Positions 9,099 to 18,750 of a DNA stretch of 64,000 bases are shown here, in pieces. The notes below the pieces were generated by a model. The model had not been told where the DNA came from, made no database searches, and saw only the letters and a list, made by a program, of their open reading frames with translations. The stretch's first letter is position 1, and every line of letters begins with the position of its first letter. This DNA is from WHUA01 sp964585785 (lineage in GTDB: Bacteria > Pseudomonadota > Alphaproteobacteria > UBA8366), in contig CAZPFL010000002.1 in assembly GCA_964585785.1 (NCBI GenBank), positions 33,101-97,100 of the forward strand. The letters run 5' to 3'. A program made the position numbers and the translations under genes.

Positions 9099-9212
9099 CT
9101 AGGATGTCATAAACAGTATGACGGTAAGAGCGACTGCAGCCAGCGCGATAGGCCACAAGCTCATCCAGGCCTGGGATCGGCTTTTCCCATATATGCGACG
9201 CTTCGAAGCCAT
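9099..9212 (-). CDS. Small single-pass membrane protein (37 aa), hypothetical
   Basis: A short reading frame within the 344-nt gap between the aldo/keto reductase and aminotransferase genes. It begins with a basic head (MASKRRIYGKSRSQAW) followed by one hydrophobic segment (PIALAAVALTVILFM) and ends at once with TS. That positive-inside, single-span layout is typical of real small membrane proteins. No strong Shine-Dalgarno sequence precedes it and I know no family, so it remains tentative. The rest of the gap shows nothing recognisable. Confidence 0.4.
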   Translation of the reverse strand: MASKRRIYGKSRSQAWMSLWPIALAAVALTVILFMTS

Positions 9213-9321
9213 TTGCGTCACGCCGTTATGCGATGGCGCGGGACCCGCATTCGGGGCGCGCCTGCCAAAAAAGAAATTTTAGCGCAAAATGGCGAAGTCC
9301 GCGATGTCGGCGCCTAACAGG

Positions 9322-10605
9322 CTATGCCCGTACGTGCACGGCGTCGCCCCGGACGCCGTGCTGCAGTGTTTCAAGCGCGGTAGAAGTTGCGGCGGTCAAC
9401 GCGTCGATGACATCGTTGTCATGCGCCGCGGAGAGGAACCACCGGCCTAGTGGGGTCGGCATGGCGAGCACGCCACGGCGGCGGAGCGCCAGGTGCAATT
9501 GGGCGGTGAGGTCCGCGCGCTGAAGGGCGAGGGCTTCGGCGTAGGTGGAGGGCGGCGTCTCCGCAAACCAAATCGTGAAGACCGAGCCGTAGCCGGCGGT
9601 GGCGAGGGGAAGGCCGAGGTTCCTGGCGGTTGCTTCGATCGCCCGGCGCAGGCGCTCGCCCCTACGCAACATCGCGTTGTAGTCGAGCGCGCCTAGGAGG
9701 CCGGCGGTGGCGATGACTGCGGCGCAGGCGACTGCGTTGCCGTTATAAGTGCCGGCAAGCGCTGTTCCGCCGTCGCTTACCGCGGCCATCACGTCCTCCG
9801 TGCCGATGACCGCGGACACCGCAAAGCCGCTGCCGATCGCCTTGCCCACCGTGGCGAGGTCGGGGGTAAGCCCCAGGACGTCGGCGGCAAGCCCGTTGTG
9901 AAGGCGAAAGCCCATCAGCACCTCGTCCGAGATGATGAGGGCGCCGTTCTCCCGCGCGGCCTTCTGCAATTTTTCGAGGTAGCCCGGGGCCGGCGTGATG
10001 CAGCCGGCGTTGGCCAGCACTGGCTCGACGAGGATGGCCGCGATGTCCGCGCGCTCCCGGAAGAGTTTCTCCAAATCGTCTTCGTCGTTGTAGCGGAGCA
10101 GGGCGAAGCCGTCGCTGACCGGCCTTTCATGGCCCCGCATGGCGGCCTCCGGGGTTCCCGCGTTGCCGAAGGTGAAGCCGTCATGCCAGCCGTGATAGGA
10201 GCCGGCAAATTTGGCGATGCGCGGACGCCCTGTTTTCCGGCGCGCCACGCGGCAGGCAAACTGCACGGCCTCGCTGCCGGAGTTGAGGAAGATTGCCTTG
10301 CTCAGCCGGCCGGTATGCCGCGTGAGCGCGGCGGCGGCTGTCTCCTCCAGGAGGTTGGGCGCACCGTGCATGGGGCCCGCGGCAATCGCCTTCGTCGCCG
10401 CCTCGACGACTGCCGTCGGCGCGTGGCCCAAGACGGTGGCGCCGAAGGCCATGAGCGTGTCGATATAGCGGCGGCCGTTCTGGTCCCAAAGGAAAGCGTC
10501 CCGCGTCGAGGCGGCGCGCAGCGTCTCGCCATCCAGCGGTGGCAGTGTCCGCCCGGCGCTTGACACCTCTCCCGCCAGGTGCGGACGCGTGCGCTGTATA
10601 TCCAC
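9322..10605 (-). CDS. Class III PLP aminotransferase (glutamate-1-semialdehyde aminomutase-like)
   Basis: About 427 residues if started at the GTG at 10605, which has GCGGGG upstream and sits just after the preceding stop; a GTG at 10644 would overlap that gene by 34 nt. Motifs: LNSGSEAVQFACRVAR (phosphate binding), SYHGWHD, EPVLANAG, IISDEVLMGFR with the Asp that holds the PLP ring, and VGKAIGSG with the Schiff-base Lys. The pattern is that of HemL-like class III enzymes, but many such paralogues act on other amino ketones. It follows the ATP-grasp gene, which may suggest a tailoring or amino-acid-derived pathway (inference). Confidence 0.88.
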   Translation of the reverse strand: MDIQRTRPHLAGEVSSAGRTLPPLDGETLRAASTRDAFLWDQNGRRYIDTLMAFGATVLGHAPTAVVEAATKAIAAGPMHGAPNLLEETAAAALTRHTGRLSKAIFLNSGSEAVQFACRVARRKTGRPRIAKFAGSYHGWHDGFTFGNAGTPEAAMRGHERPVSDGFALLRYNDEDDLEKLFRERADIAAILVEPVLANAGCITPAPGYLEKLQKAARENGALIISDEVLMGFRLHNGLAADVLGLTPDLATVGKAIGSGFAVSAVIGTEDVMAAVSDGGTALAGTYNGNAVACAAVIATAGLLGALDYNAMLRRGERLRRAIEATARNLGLPLATAGYGSVFTIWFAETPPSTYAEALALQRADLTAQLHLALRRRGVLAMPTPLGRWFLSAAHDNDVIDALTAATSTALETLQHGVRGDAVHVRA

Positions 10606-10610
10606 TTGGG

Positions 10611-11732
10611 TCAGCCCCGCATGCAGTTGACGATCTTCCGCCACAGCGGGATCTGGGGGAGCTCCCAGAATGCGCCGAACGCATCGTTCAGGTCCGCGGG
10701 CGGCCGGCCCTCGAAGCGGTCTGCGTCTCGATAGAAGAAGGAGTAGCCCGACCCGTCATAGGGGGTGAGCTCGGAAAAATAGATCGTTTCGCCGACCTGG
10801 TAGAGGTCGACGCGCACCATGTCGATATCCCGGCCGATGCGCTCGGCGACCCTCTTCATCTCGAGGAATTTACTGGGCGCCTTCACTTTGTCGGATGGCG
10901 TGGACGATTTGCCGCCTTCCTCGAGTCCCATCCACTTCCGGATTCCCAGCCGCTTTCCGTCGGCGCCGAAGAAGGTCAGGAAATAGCCTTCCGGCATTTT
11001 TGACTCGACCTGCACGTATCGGAGCGTCCCGGAGAAGACGAAGAACTTGTAGTTGGCGACCTTACTCTTGTTGTTTAGGTCGGACAGCAGCTCTTCGACG
11101 ATGAGACGGGGACGAACTTGCGAGTAGGCCCACTCGGCGGATGGCCGCCCGTAGGAGGTTTTCAGCCACTGCCGGCAAGTCGCGATAATCTGCTGCCGGT
11201 CGATCGCGGCGGGGTTCTCGACGTAGATGATCTGGCCGCAGGAATGGCTGGGCTTGATGACGTAGGATTCGTCGAACGCGTCAAATGGGATCGCCTCGGG
11301 ATCCTCTCCCATCCAGAAGGTCCTGGGTATGGTGACCTCCGGCGCGATCTGCCGCATATAGTCGCGCGCCGAGACCTTGTCCGTATAGGTGACGAGCCGG
11401 GGATTGCGGTCGAAGACTTTTCGCCACTGCACCTTATCGGTCCAGGACACGGGCGATATGTAATTCGGGGCCTTACCGATGGCGCGTCTATAATTCGTCG
11501 TGTTGGTGCTCCACCGGAGACCCACGCACAGATTGGCCAGCCGTTGCGCAAGGCTGCCCGGGATTTGAAATGCTTCTGTTGCGTCAAGGAGCCGGTGGAA
11601 CAGCTTCGTGATCCGCCGAAACGCGTCGGCGAATGGGCGTATCGCCTTCTTTGGTCCGCGCATGCGCGCGTATTGTGTGGTGTAACCGGTCGCTCCTGCC
11701 GTGACCAAGCGCCGGTGCCCTCGTCTTGGCAT
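10611..11732 (-). CDS. TupA-like ATP-grasp protein
   Basis: 373 residues, with the ATG at 11732 preceded by AAGGGGAG. Recognisable features are WTDKVQWRKVFDRNP and TYTDKVSARDY near the front, DESYVIKPSHSCGQ (ATP-grasp lysine and glycine loop), RLIVEELL (the second nucleotide-binding strand), YKFFVFSGT, and DMVRVDLYQVGETIYFSELTPYDG with metal-binding acidic residues. These match the TupA-like ATP-grasp family, named after teichuronopeptide synthesis and often found in polysaccharide or peptide-tailoring loci. It probably ligates an amino acid or peptide to a carboxylate. The substrate is unknown. Confidence 0.85.
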   Translation of the reverse strand: MPRRGHRRLVTAGATGYTTQYARMRGPKKAIRPFADAFRRITKLFHRLLDATEAFQIPGSLAQRLANLCVGLRWSTNTTNYRRAIGKAPNYISPVSWTDKVQWRKVFDRNPRLVTYTDKVSARDYMRQIAPEVTIPRTFWMGEDPEAIPFDAFDESYVIKPSHSCGQIIYVENPAAIDRQQIIATCRQWLKTSYGRPSAEWAYSQVRPRLIVEELLSDLNNKSKVANYKFFVFSGTLRYVQVESKMPEGYFLTFFGADGKRLGIRKWMGLEEGGKSSTPSDKVKAPSKFLEMKRVAERIGRDIDMVRVDLYQVGETIYFSELTPYDGSGYSFFYRDADRFEGRPPADLNDAFGAFWELPQIPLWRKIVNCMRG

Positions 11733-11925
11733 CGCCGCGTTCTCCCCTTGATTTTCATTCTTGCTCAGTAAGGTAGAGTATTGTCCTACGGATCGGTGGC
11801 GCCAGTTGCCAAAGGTGTTAAGACCACTGATCAGAAACTTATAATATATTGATTTATCATAATTTTATTTGATGTCACATGCGCCAGGGACACGCGGCTG
11901 TCGGTCGGCCCTACGGATCGGAGGC

Positions 11926-12891
11926 TTAACCCGGCGTAAACGGCACCTCGGTCCCGACACCCTTGGCAAGCGCCAGTTCGTAGGCCTTGGTGGCGAGGGC
12001 CACGTCCTCCATCGCCACGCCGTGTGAGGCGTAAAGGGTAATCGCCTCCGGCGTACACCTCTCCCGCCCGGCGCCGGCGATGACGTCGCCCAGCTCGCGG
12101 ACCGTGTCCCAGGTCAGCGCTCCTTGCTCGACCGCTCGAAGCAGCGCCGCGGACTCTTTTTTGGCCTGTGCCTTGTTGTCGACAGCGATGAGGGCGCAGC
12201 GCGGGATGACGGCATCGTCCAGCTCGCGCCGCTCCAGCCGATTGGCACCGATGGCGTTGATATGCGTGCCGGGCCGTAGAAGACGGCCGAAGATGACCGG
12301 TTCCGCCGAAGTGGTCGCGGCGACGAGTATGGCGCAGCCGTAAAGGTCTTCCGCGCTTTTCGCCGGCGACGCGGGGAGGCCCAGTTCCGCCGTCATCTCG
12401 GCACAAAAGGCTTCGAGCCGCTCCGGGTTTCGGCCCGTGGCCAGCACGCGGCGGATCGGCCGCACTTCGGCGACGGCCGCGATCTGGGTGCGCGCCTGGC
12501 GGCCGGTCCCGAACACGCCAAGGGTGTCGGCGTCGGGATGCGCCATGAGGTCGGTGGCGACGCCGCTCGCCGCCGCGGTGCGGAGCGCGCCAAGGCGGAA
12601 CACCTCGATGATCGCATCGACCCGGCCGGTCGTGCCATCGATGAGGAGCAGCGTGCGCCCGGACTCGCTGGCGAACACCATCGAGGAGGACACCTTGACC
12701 GCGATCTTGTTCAACGGGCCGACGATGGCCGAAGTGAGCCGCAGATAGCCGCCCGGCATGTCGATCTGCTGGCGGGGCGGGTTGATCACCGCGCCTTCGC
12801 CCGCGATCTTGAAGACTGCGGAGACCGCTTCGATGGCATGCCGCATGGTCAGCAAAGAGGCGATATCCGCTTCCGAGAGGAACAAGGCCAT
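11926..12891 (-). CDS. Ornithine cyclodeaminase / mu-crystallin family protein
   Basis: 321 residues. Features are the substrate and cofactor signature around RQQIDMPGGYLRL, KVSSSMVFASESG, DGTTGRVDAIIE, then the Rossmann motif LGVFGTGRQARTQI and ILVAATTSAEPVI. The family includes ornithine cyclodeaminase, alanine dehydrogenase and ketimine reductases that use NAD(P)H. Its start lies 11 nt after the stop of the MlrC-type gene, so the two form an operon. OCD and MlrC genes frequently neighbour dipeptide ABC transporters, as here (14648 onward, divergent), suggesting use of an imported amino-acid or peptide-like compound. Confidence 0.92.
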   Translation of the reverse strand: MALFLSEADIASLLTMRHAIEAVSAVFKIAGEGAVINPPRQQIDMPGGYLRLTSAIVGPLNKIAVKVSSSMVFASESGRTLLLIDGTTGRVDAIIEVFRLGALRTAAASGVATDLMAHPDADTLGVFGTGRQARTQIAAVAEVRPIRRVLATGRNPERLEAFCAEMTAELGLPASPAKSAEDLYGCAILVAATTSAEPVIFGRLLRPGTHINAIGANRLERRELDDAVIPRCALIAVDNKAQAKKESAALLRAVEQGALTWDTVRELGDVIAGAGRERCTPEAITLYASHGVAMEDVALATKAYELALAKGVGTEVPFTPG

Positions 12892-12902
12892 CGGGTTCGC
12901 CG

Positions 12903-14414
12903 CTACGGTTTCGCCGCGCTCGGGTTCCAGGCCGGTCCGAGTGGCGTGAGGCGAACCCCGGGGCGAAGCTTGCGATAGGGATATTGCCGCGGATCGGAAA
13001 TATGCCCGCCGGGCGCCAGCGCCACCAAGACCGTCTCGGCGATCGGCTGGAAATGCGCGCGGAAATGAACCGTGCTCTTGAGAACCAGGATTTTTTGTTC
13101 CGCTGGTTCGACGCCGAGGTGGCGGAACATCTCCTGGTCCGACGCCTGGGCGCGGCTGCTGGCCGTGACGACACTCACGCCGCCGATGCGGAGCAGCGCC
13201 ATCGGGCCGAGATCCATGCGCCGGCCACCCAGATTGGGGCCGGTACAGGTGAACCGTCCGTCGCCGAGCTTGACCACCTCGAAGCGCGCTTCATAGGGCG
13301 CATCGCTCGGAATGCCGCCTTTGCCGCCGAGCGCGATCGTGATTTCCGCGCCTTCGCCCGCCGCATGCGCAGCCTTCGCCGCCTCGGCGTCACGCATGAT
13401 TCCGAGCACGGCGCCCTGCGCATCGTTGCGGACCAGGGCGGCCAGCATGCCGGTCGTGTCACAGGTGCCGCCGGCGCCGGGGTTGTCCTGCGTGTCGGCG
13501 ATGACGACCGGCTTCGAGGCCGTGGCCGCGATCTGCATGGCTTGGCGAACGGCGGCATCCGGGTCGAGCTCTGGCACGGCGAAGTCGGGCTCGAGCGCCT
13601 TGATCTTTTGCTCCAGCGCGTCGGCGGCCTGGTCGGCCGCTTCCTGCGTGTAGGCGTGGCACACGACGGTCGGCCCGCACCAATACTGGTCGGAGGGCGG
13701 GAAGCCCGCGAGATAGGCGAGGCTCACCACCTCGCCGCCGACGCCGGCGACCGAGGCGTCGACGATGCTCTTGGACGGCTCGACCATGGTGCATTGATAG
13801 GTCAATGGAATCAGGAAAGGCAGCTTCCGGAACGCCTTTCCGGTGGGCAGGCCGCGTTGGAGAATAATCTCCATTCCTTTGGCGGCGCGCTCCCCGGTGC
13901 CCGGCCGGTCGATATGCGGATAGGTGAGGTAACCGTAGAGCGCGTCGCAGAGCTGCGCGGTCTCCGGCGTCACATTGGCGTGGTAGTCGTGGCTGACGAC
14001 GATCGGGATATCCGGTCCGACGCTGGCGCGGACGCGCCGCAGCAGCTCGCTTTCGCCGTCTTCGAAGTCTTCGCTGACGCAGGCGCCGTGCAGATCGAGA
14101 TAGACCGCGTCGACCGGCATCTTGCGCGACAGCGTTCCCACCAGCTCGCCCGTGATGCGCTCGAAGGCGTCGCGCGAGACGATCGCGCCCGCGCCGCCGG
14201 AGGTCCAGACCGTCGGCACGAGCTCGTGTTTGTCCGCCATCAGCTCGAGAAACCGCGACAGGGCGAAGTTGGCGCCGGGCATCCATTCGAAGATCTCTTC
14301 GTCGCGGCACAGCGGCGGCCGGTCGCGATGCTGCGCGAAGTAGGCGTAATCTGTCACGCCGGGAACGAAACAATTCGTCTCGTGATGGAAGCCGCCGATT
14401 GCGATGCGCGCCAT
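12903..14414 (-). CDS. M81 family (MlrC-type) metallopeptidase
   Basis: I start at the ATG at 14414, which has AAAGGGAT upstream and gives MARIAIGGFHHETNCF, the standard family N-terminus. An in-frame ATG 33 nt earlier is less likely. About 503 residues. Conserved features are GGFHHETN (metal-binding His), VYLDLHGACVSE, VVSHDYHANVT and VIADTQDNPGAGG. MlrC of microcystin-degrading sphingomonads gave the family its name; most members are uncharacterised hydrolases in peptide or amino-acid use operons. First gene of the minus-strand operon that is divergent from a dipeptide transporter. Confidence 0.92.
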   Translation of the reverse strand: MARIAIGGFHHETNCFVPGVTDYAYFAQHRDRPPLCRDEEIFEWMPGANFALSRFLELMADKHELVPTVWTSGGAGAIVSRDAFERITGELVGTLSRKMPVDAVYLDLHGACVSEDFEDGESELLRRVRASVGPDIPIVVSHDYHANVTPETAQLCDALYGYLTYPHIDRPGTGERAAKGMEIILQRGLPTGKAFRKLPFLIPLTYQCTMVEPSKSIVDASVAGVGGEVVSLAYLAGFPPSDQYWCGPTVVCHAYTQEAADQAADALEQKIKALEPDFAVPELDPDAAVRQAMQIAATASKPVVIADTQDNPGAGGTCDTTGMLAALVRNDAQGAVLGIMRDAEAAKAAHAAGEGAEITIALGGKGGIPSDAPYEARFEVVKLGDGRFTCTGPNLGGRRMDLGPMALLRIGGVSVVTASSRAQASDQEMFRHLGVEPAEQKILVLKSTVHFRAHFQPIAETVLVALAPGGHISDPRQYPYRKLRPGVRLTPLGPAWNPSAAKP

Positions 14415-14647
14415 ACTGATCCCTTTCCATGCGATGTCGCCGGCCATCCGGCGCGATTACCCAGGCCAATAGTTTAGGCACGGAACGTCATTTGGCGAAG
14501 CCCATGATCGCTGCACGGTCTGCGTGCGGCAAAGAGGTCGGTTGACGGATGCTTCGACATATCTGCATGATTGCATCGAGAAAAACGATGATCCCCACAC
14601 CATAGTGACGAGTAAGTCGCGAAACGGGGGCACAATGAAAAGCGGCA

Positions 14648-15568
14648 ATGGCAACGTACATCGTTCATAAGTTGTTGCACGCCATCGGCGTATGCCTCGT
14701 CGTATCCTTCGCTTCCTTCTTCTTGCTGTATTACACGGCCGATCCGGCATCGACGCTGCTGCCGGAAAATGCCGACGACCAGGACATTGCGCTCTTCAAG
14801 CATGAATACGGGCTCGATCGCCCGGTTCTCGTTCAGTACGCGGATTATATGGACCGGGTGCTGCTCAAGGGCGATTTCGGCACATCGTGGGTCTCCAAAG
14901 TCCCGGTCGGCGGTCTCATCGCGGTCGCGCTCTGGCCCACGCTGAAGCTCGCGGTCGCCGCGCAAATCCTGGCGACCCTGCTGGCGATCCCGCTGGGCAT
15001 CATATCCGCCGTAAAACGATATTCGCTCGTCGATAACCTGACGGTGCTCATCGTCCTTATCTTCCAGGCCATGCCGCTGTTCTGGCTCGGCATCGTCCTG
15101 ATCGTGATTTTTGGGGTCTGGCTGAAATGGCTGCCCGCGTCCGGCAGCGATTCCTGGGAAGATCTTATTCTTCCGGCGGTCACGCTGGCCTCCTTCATCT
15201 TACCCCTCAACATGCGGCTGGTGCGCTCCGGCATGCTGGAGGTGCTGAGCCAGGACTATATCCGAACGGCGCGCGCCAAAGGGGTGGAGGAGCGCGGCGT
15301 GCTCATGCGGCATGCCCTGCGCAATGCCGTGATCCCGTTGGTCACGGTCACCGGCATTCAATTCGGCGCCCTGCTCGGCGGCGCCGTGGTGACGGAGACG
15401 GTGTTCTCCTGGCCGGGTATGGGGCGTCTCGCCGTGGAATCCATCCAGGTGGGGGATTTTCCGCTCGTCCAGGCGGTCGTCATTATTTTCTCCGGGTTCA
15501 CGATATTCGCGAACCTTGCCGCCGATATCCTCGCGGCCTGGATCGATCCCCGGATCCGGTTTGATTAG
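14648..15568 (+). CDS. Dipeptide-type ABC transporter permease (DppB-like)
   Basis: 306 residues, about six membrane segments. The N-terminal segment (ATYIVHKLLHAIGVCLVVS) and the LKHEYGLDRP-like stretch before it resemble DppB/OppB. The EAA coupling loop is near DYIRTARAKGVEERGVLMRHAL, ending in a family-typical DPRIRFD C-terminus. It heads an operon of two permeases and two ATPases (stop at 15568, next start at 15578). The intergenic region of about 230 nt toward the MlrC-type gene must hold both divergent promoters; I could not pick one with confidence. Confidence 0.95.
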   Translation: MATYIVHKLLHAIGVCLVVSFASFFLLYYTADPASTLLPENADDQDIALFKHEYGLDRPVLVQYADYMDRVLLKGDFGTSWVSKVPVGGLIAVALWPTLKLAVAAQILATLLAIPLGIISAVKRYSLVDNLTVLIVLIFQAMPLFWLGIVLIVIFGVWLKWLPASGSDSWEDLILPAVTLASFILPLNMRLVRSGMLEVLSQDYIRTARAKGVEERGVLMRHALRNAVIPLVTVTGIQFGALLGGAVVTETVFSWPGMGRLAVESIQVGDFPLVQAVVIIFSGFTIFANLAADILAAWIDPRIRFD

Positions 15569-15577
15569 GCGGGCCTG

Positions 15578-16501
15578 ATGGTAATCAAAGCGGAAGACCT
15601 CACCGTTGCCGCGCCGTCCGAACTGGCGGAAGAGGCGCCGCCCAGCAAAAGCTCGATCGTGCTGCGGAAAATGTGGCAGTTGCGCCTGGGCGTGTTCGGG
15701 GGCCTGCTCCTGCTCGGGCTCGTCATCGTGGCCGTGTTCGCACCCTACATCGCGACGCACAACCCCTTCGATCAGGACATCCTTGATCGCCTGACGCCGC
15801 CGGTGTTCTTGGCGGGCGGTTCCTGGGACCATTGGCTCGGCACGGACCAGCTGGGACGCGATCTGTTTAGCCGGATCGTCTACGGTGCGCGGATCTCGCT
15901 GACCATCGGCGTCTCTTCCGTCGTCGTGTCAGCGATCATCGGCTGTATCCTCGGCCTGCTCGCCGGCTATTTCGGCGGCTGGATCGATGCGATCGTCGAT
16001 TTCTGCGTGAATGCCATGCTGGCCTTTCCTTTCATCCTGCTCGCGATGACGCTGGTGATCGTGCTGGGCGCGTCGATGCAAAACGTCATCCTGGCGCTCG
16101 GACTTTCGAACTGGCCGATTTTCGCCCGAGTCGCGCGCGTCGAGACGCGGAAGCTGCGCGAGCAGGATTTCGTGGTCGCGGCGCGGGCGCAGGGGCTGTC
16201 CAACCGGCGCATCATCTTCAAGCACATTCTCAACAACCTGATCGCCGCCATGCTCGTCATCGCGACGGTCGAGGTAGCGCGATCGATTATCCGTGAGACC
16301 TTCCTGAGCTTTCTTGGGCTCGGCGTGCAGCCGCCGAACCCGTCTTGGGGCCTGATGGTGGCGGAGGGACGCGCCTACATCCTCACGGTGTGGTGGCTCT
16401 CGACTCTTCCGGGGGTCGCCATCTTCCTCTCCTGTCTCGGCATCAATCTCCTCGGCGATGGATTACGCGACTTGCTGGATCCGCGCATGCGGAAGGGGTG
16501 A
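15578..16501 (+). CDS. Dipeptide-type ABC transporter permease (DppC-like)
   Basis: 307 residues. It has a cytoplasmic N-terminal tail, a first membrane segment at about 35-55, and the DppC/OppC motif HWLGTDQLGRDLFSRIVYGAR. The EAA loop is in DFVVAARAQGLSNRRIIFKHIL and the C-terminus ends GDGLRDLLDPRMRKG. It pairs with the upstream permease to form the membrane channel. It begins 9 nt after the DppB-like stop and ends 5 nt before the next start. Confidence 0.96.
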   Translation: MVIKAEDLTVAAPSELAEEAPPSKSSIVLRKMWQLRLGVFGGLLLLGLVIVAVFAPYIATHNPFDQDILDRLTPPVFLAGGSWDHWLGTDQLGRDLFSRIVYGARISLTIGVSSVVVSAIIGCILGLLAGYFGGWIDAIVDFCVNAMLAFPFILLAMTLVIVLGASMQNVILALGLSNWPIFARVARVETRKLREQDFVVAARAQGLSNRRIIFKHILNNLIAAMLVIATVEVARSIIRETFLSFLGLGVQPPNPSWGLMVAEGRAYILTVWWLSTLPGVAIFLSCLGINLLGDGLRDLLDPRMRKG

Positions 16502-16506
16502 GGCGG

Positions 16507-17520
16507 ATGTCCGTGCAAACCGAAGCGATCCGCGCCGATGCCGACCGCCCGATCTTGGAGGTCCGGGGCCTCAAGATGCATTTCCCCATCCGCCAGGGGC
16601 TGCTCAAGCGGATTGCCGGCTTCGTCTACGCGGTCGACGGCGTCAGCTTCCACATCAACCGCGGTGAAACCCTCGGCCTCGTCGGCGAGTCCGGCTGCGG
16701 CAAGTCGACGGTCGGGCGCGTCCTGCTCAAGCTGTACGAGCCCACGGGCGGCGAGGTCCTGTTCGACGGGCAGGATGTCTTCGCGGTCGACGACAAAGAA
16801 TTGAACCGCATACGCCAGCGCATCCAGATCATCTTTCAGGACCCGTTTTCGTCGCTGAACCCGCGTCTTCGCGTGAAGGAGATCGTCGGCGAGGCCTATC
16901 GCGTGCACACGGGCGACAAGAACTGGGTCGCGAAGGTGGAGGAGGTGCTCCGGAAGGTAGGCCTGCAGCCGGAGCATATGCAGCGCTATCCGCACGAGTT
17001 TTCCGGCGGCCAGCGTCAGCGCATCGGCATCGCCCGCGCGCTTACCCTGTCGCCGCAGCTCATGATCGCCGACGAGGCGGTCTCGGCGCTCGATGTCTCG
17101 ATCCAGGCGCAGGTCATCAACCTGCTGGACTCGCTCAAGGAGGAGTTCGGCTTCTCCTTCCTGTTCATCTCGCATGACCTGTCGGTGGTCGAGCACATCG
17201 CCGACCGCGTCGCCGTCATGTATCTCGGAAAGATCGTCGAGATCGGGAGCGACCGCAGCCTCTACCAGCAGCCGCTGCACCCCTATACCGAGGCGTTGAT
17301 CGCCGCGGTTCCGCGGGCCGAGGCCGGCGGCCGCGCCCGGCGCAAGACGATCTTGCGCGGCGATGTGCCGAGCCCGGTCAAGCCGCCGAGCGGATGCCGC
17401 TTTCACACGCGTTGTCCGAAAGTGATGGACTGCTGCCGGACCGTCGAGCCGACGATGGTCGAGGCGCGGCCGGGACATTGGGTTGCCTGTCATCTGCACG
17501 AGCCGGTGCGCCATGGCTGA
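16507..17520 (+). CDS. Oligo/dipeptide ABC transporter ATP-binding protein (DppF/OppF-like)
   Basis: 337 residues from the ATG at 16507, directly after the DppC-like stop. Walker A is GESGCGKST, Q-loop FQDPFSSLNPR, signature FSGGQRQRIGIARAL, Walker B MIADEAVSALD, switch SHDLSVVEHI. The C-terminal oligopeptide-transporter domain has the Cys pattern GCRFHTRCPKVMDCC that is typical of DppD/F ATPases and can hold an iron-sulfur cluster. Its stop overlaps the next gene's start by 8 nt. Confidence 0.96.
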   Translation: MSVQTEAIRADADRPILEVRGLKMHFPIRQGLLKRIAGFVYAVDGVSFHINRGETLGLVGESGCGKSTVGRVLLKLYEPTGGEVLFDGQDVFAVDDKELNRIRQRIQIIFQDPFSSLNPRLRVKEIVGEAYRVHTGDKNWVAKVEEVLRKVGLQPEHMQRYPHEFSGGQRQRIGIARALTLSPQLMIADEAVSALDVSIQAQVINLLDSLKEEFGFSFLFISHDLSVVEHIADRVAVMYLGKIVEIGSDRSLYQQPLHPYTEALIAAVPRAEAGGRARRKTILRGDVPSPVKPPSGCRFHTRCPKVMDCCRTVEPTMVEARPGHWVACHLHEPVRHG

Positions 17521-18528
17521 TGACGTCATCTTGGAAGTGTCCGATCTGCGGACCCATTTCTTCACGCCGGCGGGCGTCGTCAAGGCGGTCGACGGTGTCG
17601 ATCTGAAGATCCGCCGCGGCCGGACGCTGGGTGTCCTCGGGGAGTCGGGAAGCGGCAAGTCGGTCACCGCGCTCTCGGTCATGCGTTTGGTCGCGAACCC
17701 GCCGGGCCGCATCGTTTCGGGTTCGGTGCGGCTGGAAGGGCGCGATCTTCTCGCGCTGCCGGAAGAGCAGATGCGCGAAATTCGCGGCGCCGACATCTCG
17801 ATGATTTTCCAGGAACCGATGACGTCCCTGAACCCGGTGTTCAGCATCGGCGACCAGGTCGCCGAGGTCTTCATGATCCACCAGGGCAAGAGCCGCGAGG
17901 AGGCACGGGATTCCGCTGCTGCGATGCTCGACGAAGTCGGCATCCCGAGCGCCAAGACGCGGCTCGGCGATTATCCGCATCAATTCTCCGGCGGGATGCG
18001 TCAGCGTGTGATGATCGCGATGGCGATCGCCTGCCGATCGAAGCTCCTGATCGCGGACGAGCCGACGACGGCACTCGATGTCACGATCCAGGCGCAAATC
18101 CTCGATCTCATGCTGTCGCTTCAGGACGAACTGGGCATGGCGATCATGCTGATCACGCACGATCTCGGGGTCATCGCCGAAACTTCGGATGAGGTCGTGG
18201 TCATGTATGCGGGGGAGGTGGTCGAATATCTCGAGATCGACGACCTGTTCCGGCAGGCGCGACATCCCTATACGCAAGGTCTCTTGCGCTCGCTGCCGCG
18301 GCTGGGCGCGAAATTCAAGGAAGGCAAGCAGCCCCTGCAGGNNNNNNNNNNATTCCGGGCAGCGTGCCGAACCTCATTCGGTTGCCGCCGGGCTGTCCGT
18401 TCGCGCCGCGCTGTCCGCATGCGGAAGCGATTTGCCGGACCGAACGGCCGCCGATGTTCCGCCTCAGCGGCACGCATGGATGCAAATGCTGGATGTCACA
18501 AGACGAAGCATCGGCGGCTGCGGACTAG
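17513..18528 (+). CDS. Oligo/dipeptide ABC transporter ATP-binding protein (DppD/OppD-like), interrupted by an assembly gap
   Basis: It starts at the ATG at 17513 inside the end of the previous gene. Walker A is GESGSGKSV, signature FSGGMRQRVMIAMAI, Walker B LIADEPTTALD and switch THDLGV. Ten N at 18342-18351 break it. Before the gap the frame ends in KQPLQ; after it the family C-terminus resumes in another frame as IPGSVPNLIRLPPGCPF, with APRCPHAEAIC, and stops at 18526-18528. The true gap length must therefore be 2 modulo 3, not 10. With the usual family spacing only a few residues are missing, and the gene is probably intact in the organism. Confidence 0.92.
18342..18351. other. Assembly gap (10 N)
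   Basis: A placeholder run of N inside the DppD-like gene. Frame on either side shows its length is not the real one. Confidence 0.99.
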
Positions 18529-18750
18529 CTGTTCGAGCGCGTAAGCGGCTTGCGCCGCATGCAAAGGCCGACCTATGCTTTTAATATTGAACGAAACTGA
18601 TGACAAAAGAGAAAACAAAACAAAAAAACAAAGCGCCGTCCGTTCAGTCGCATGGGATTTCAAAATCGTTGAACGGCGACGACGGCGAACCGGCCGATAA
18701 ATCGGCGGCGCTAAAGGACCGGGGATTTTCAAAAACAGGGAGAGTTTAAA

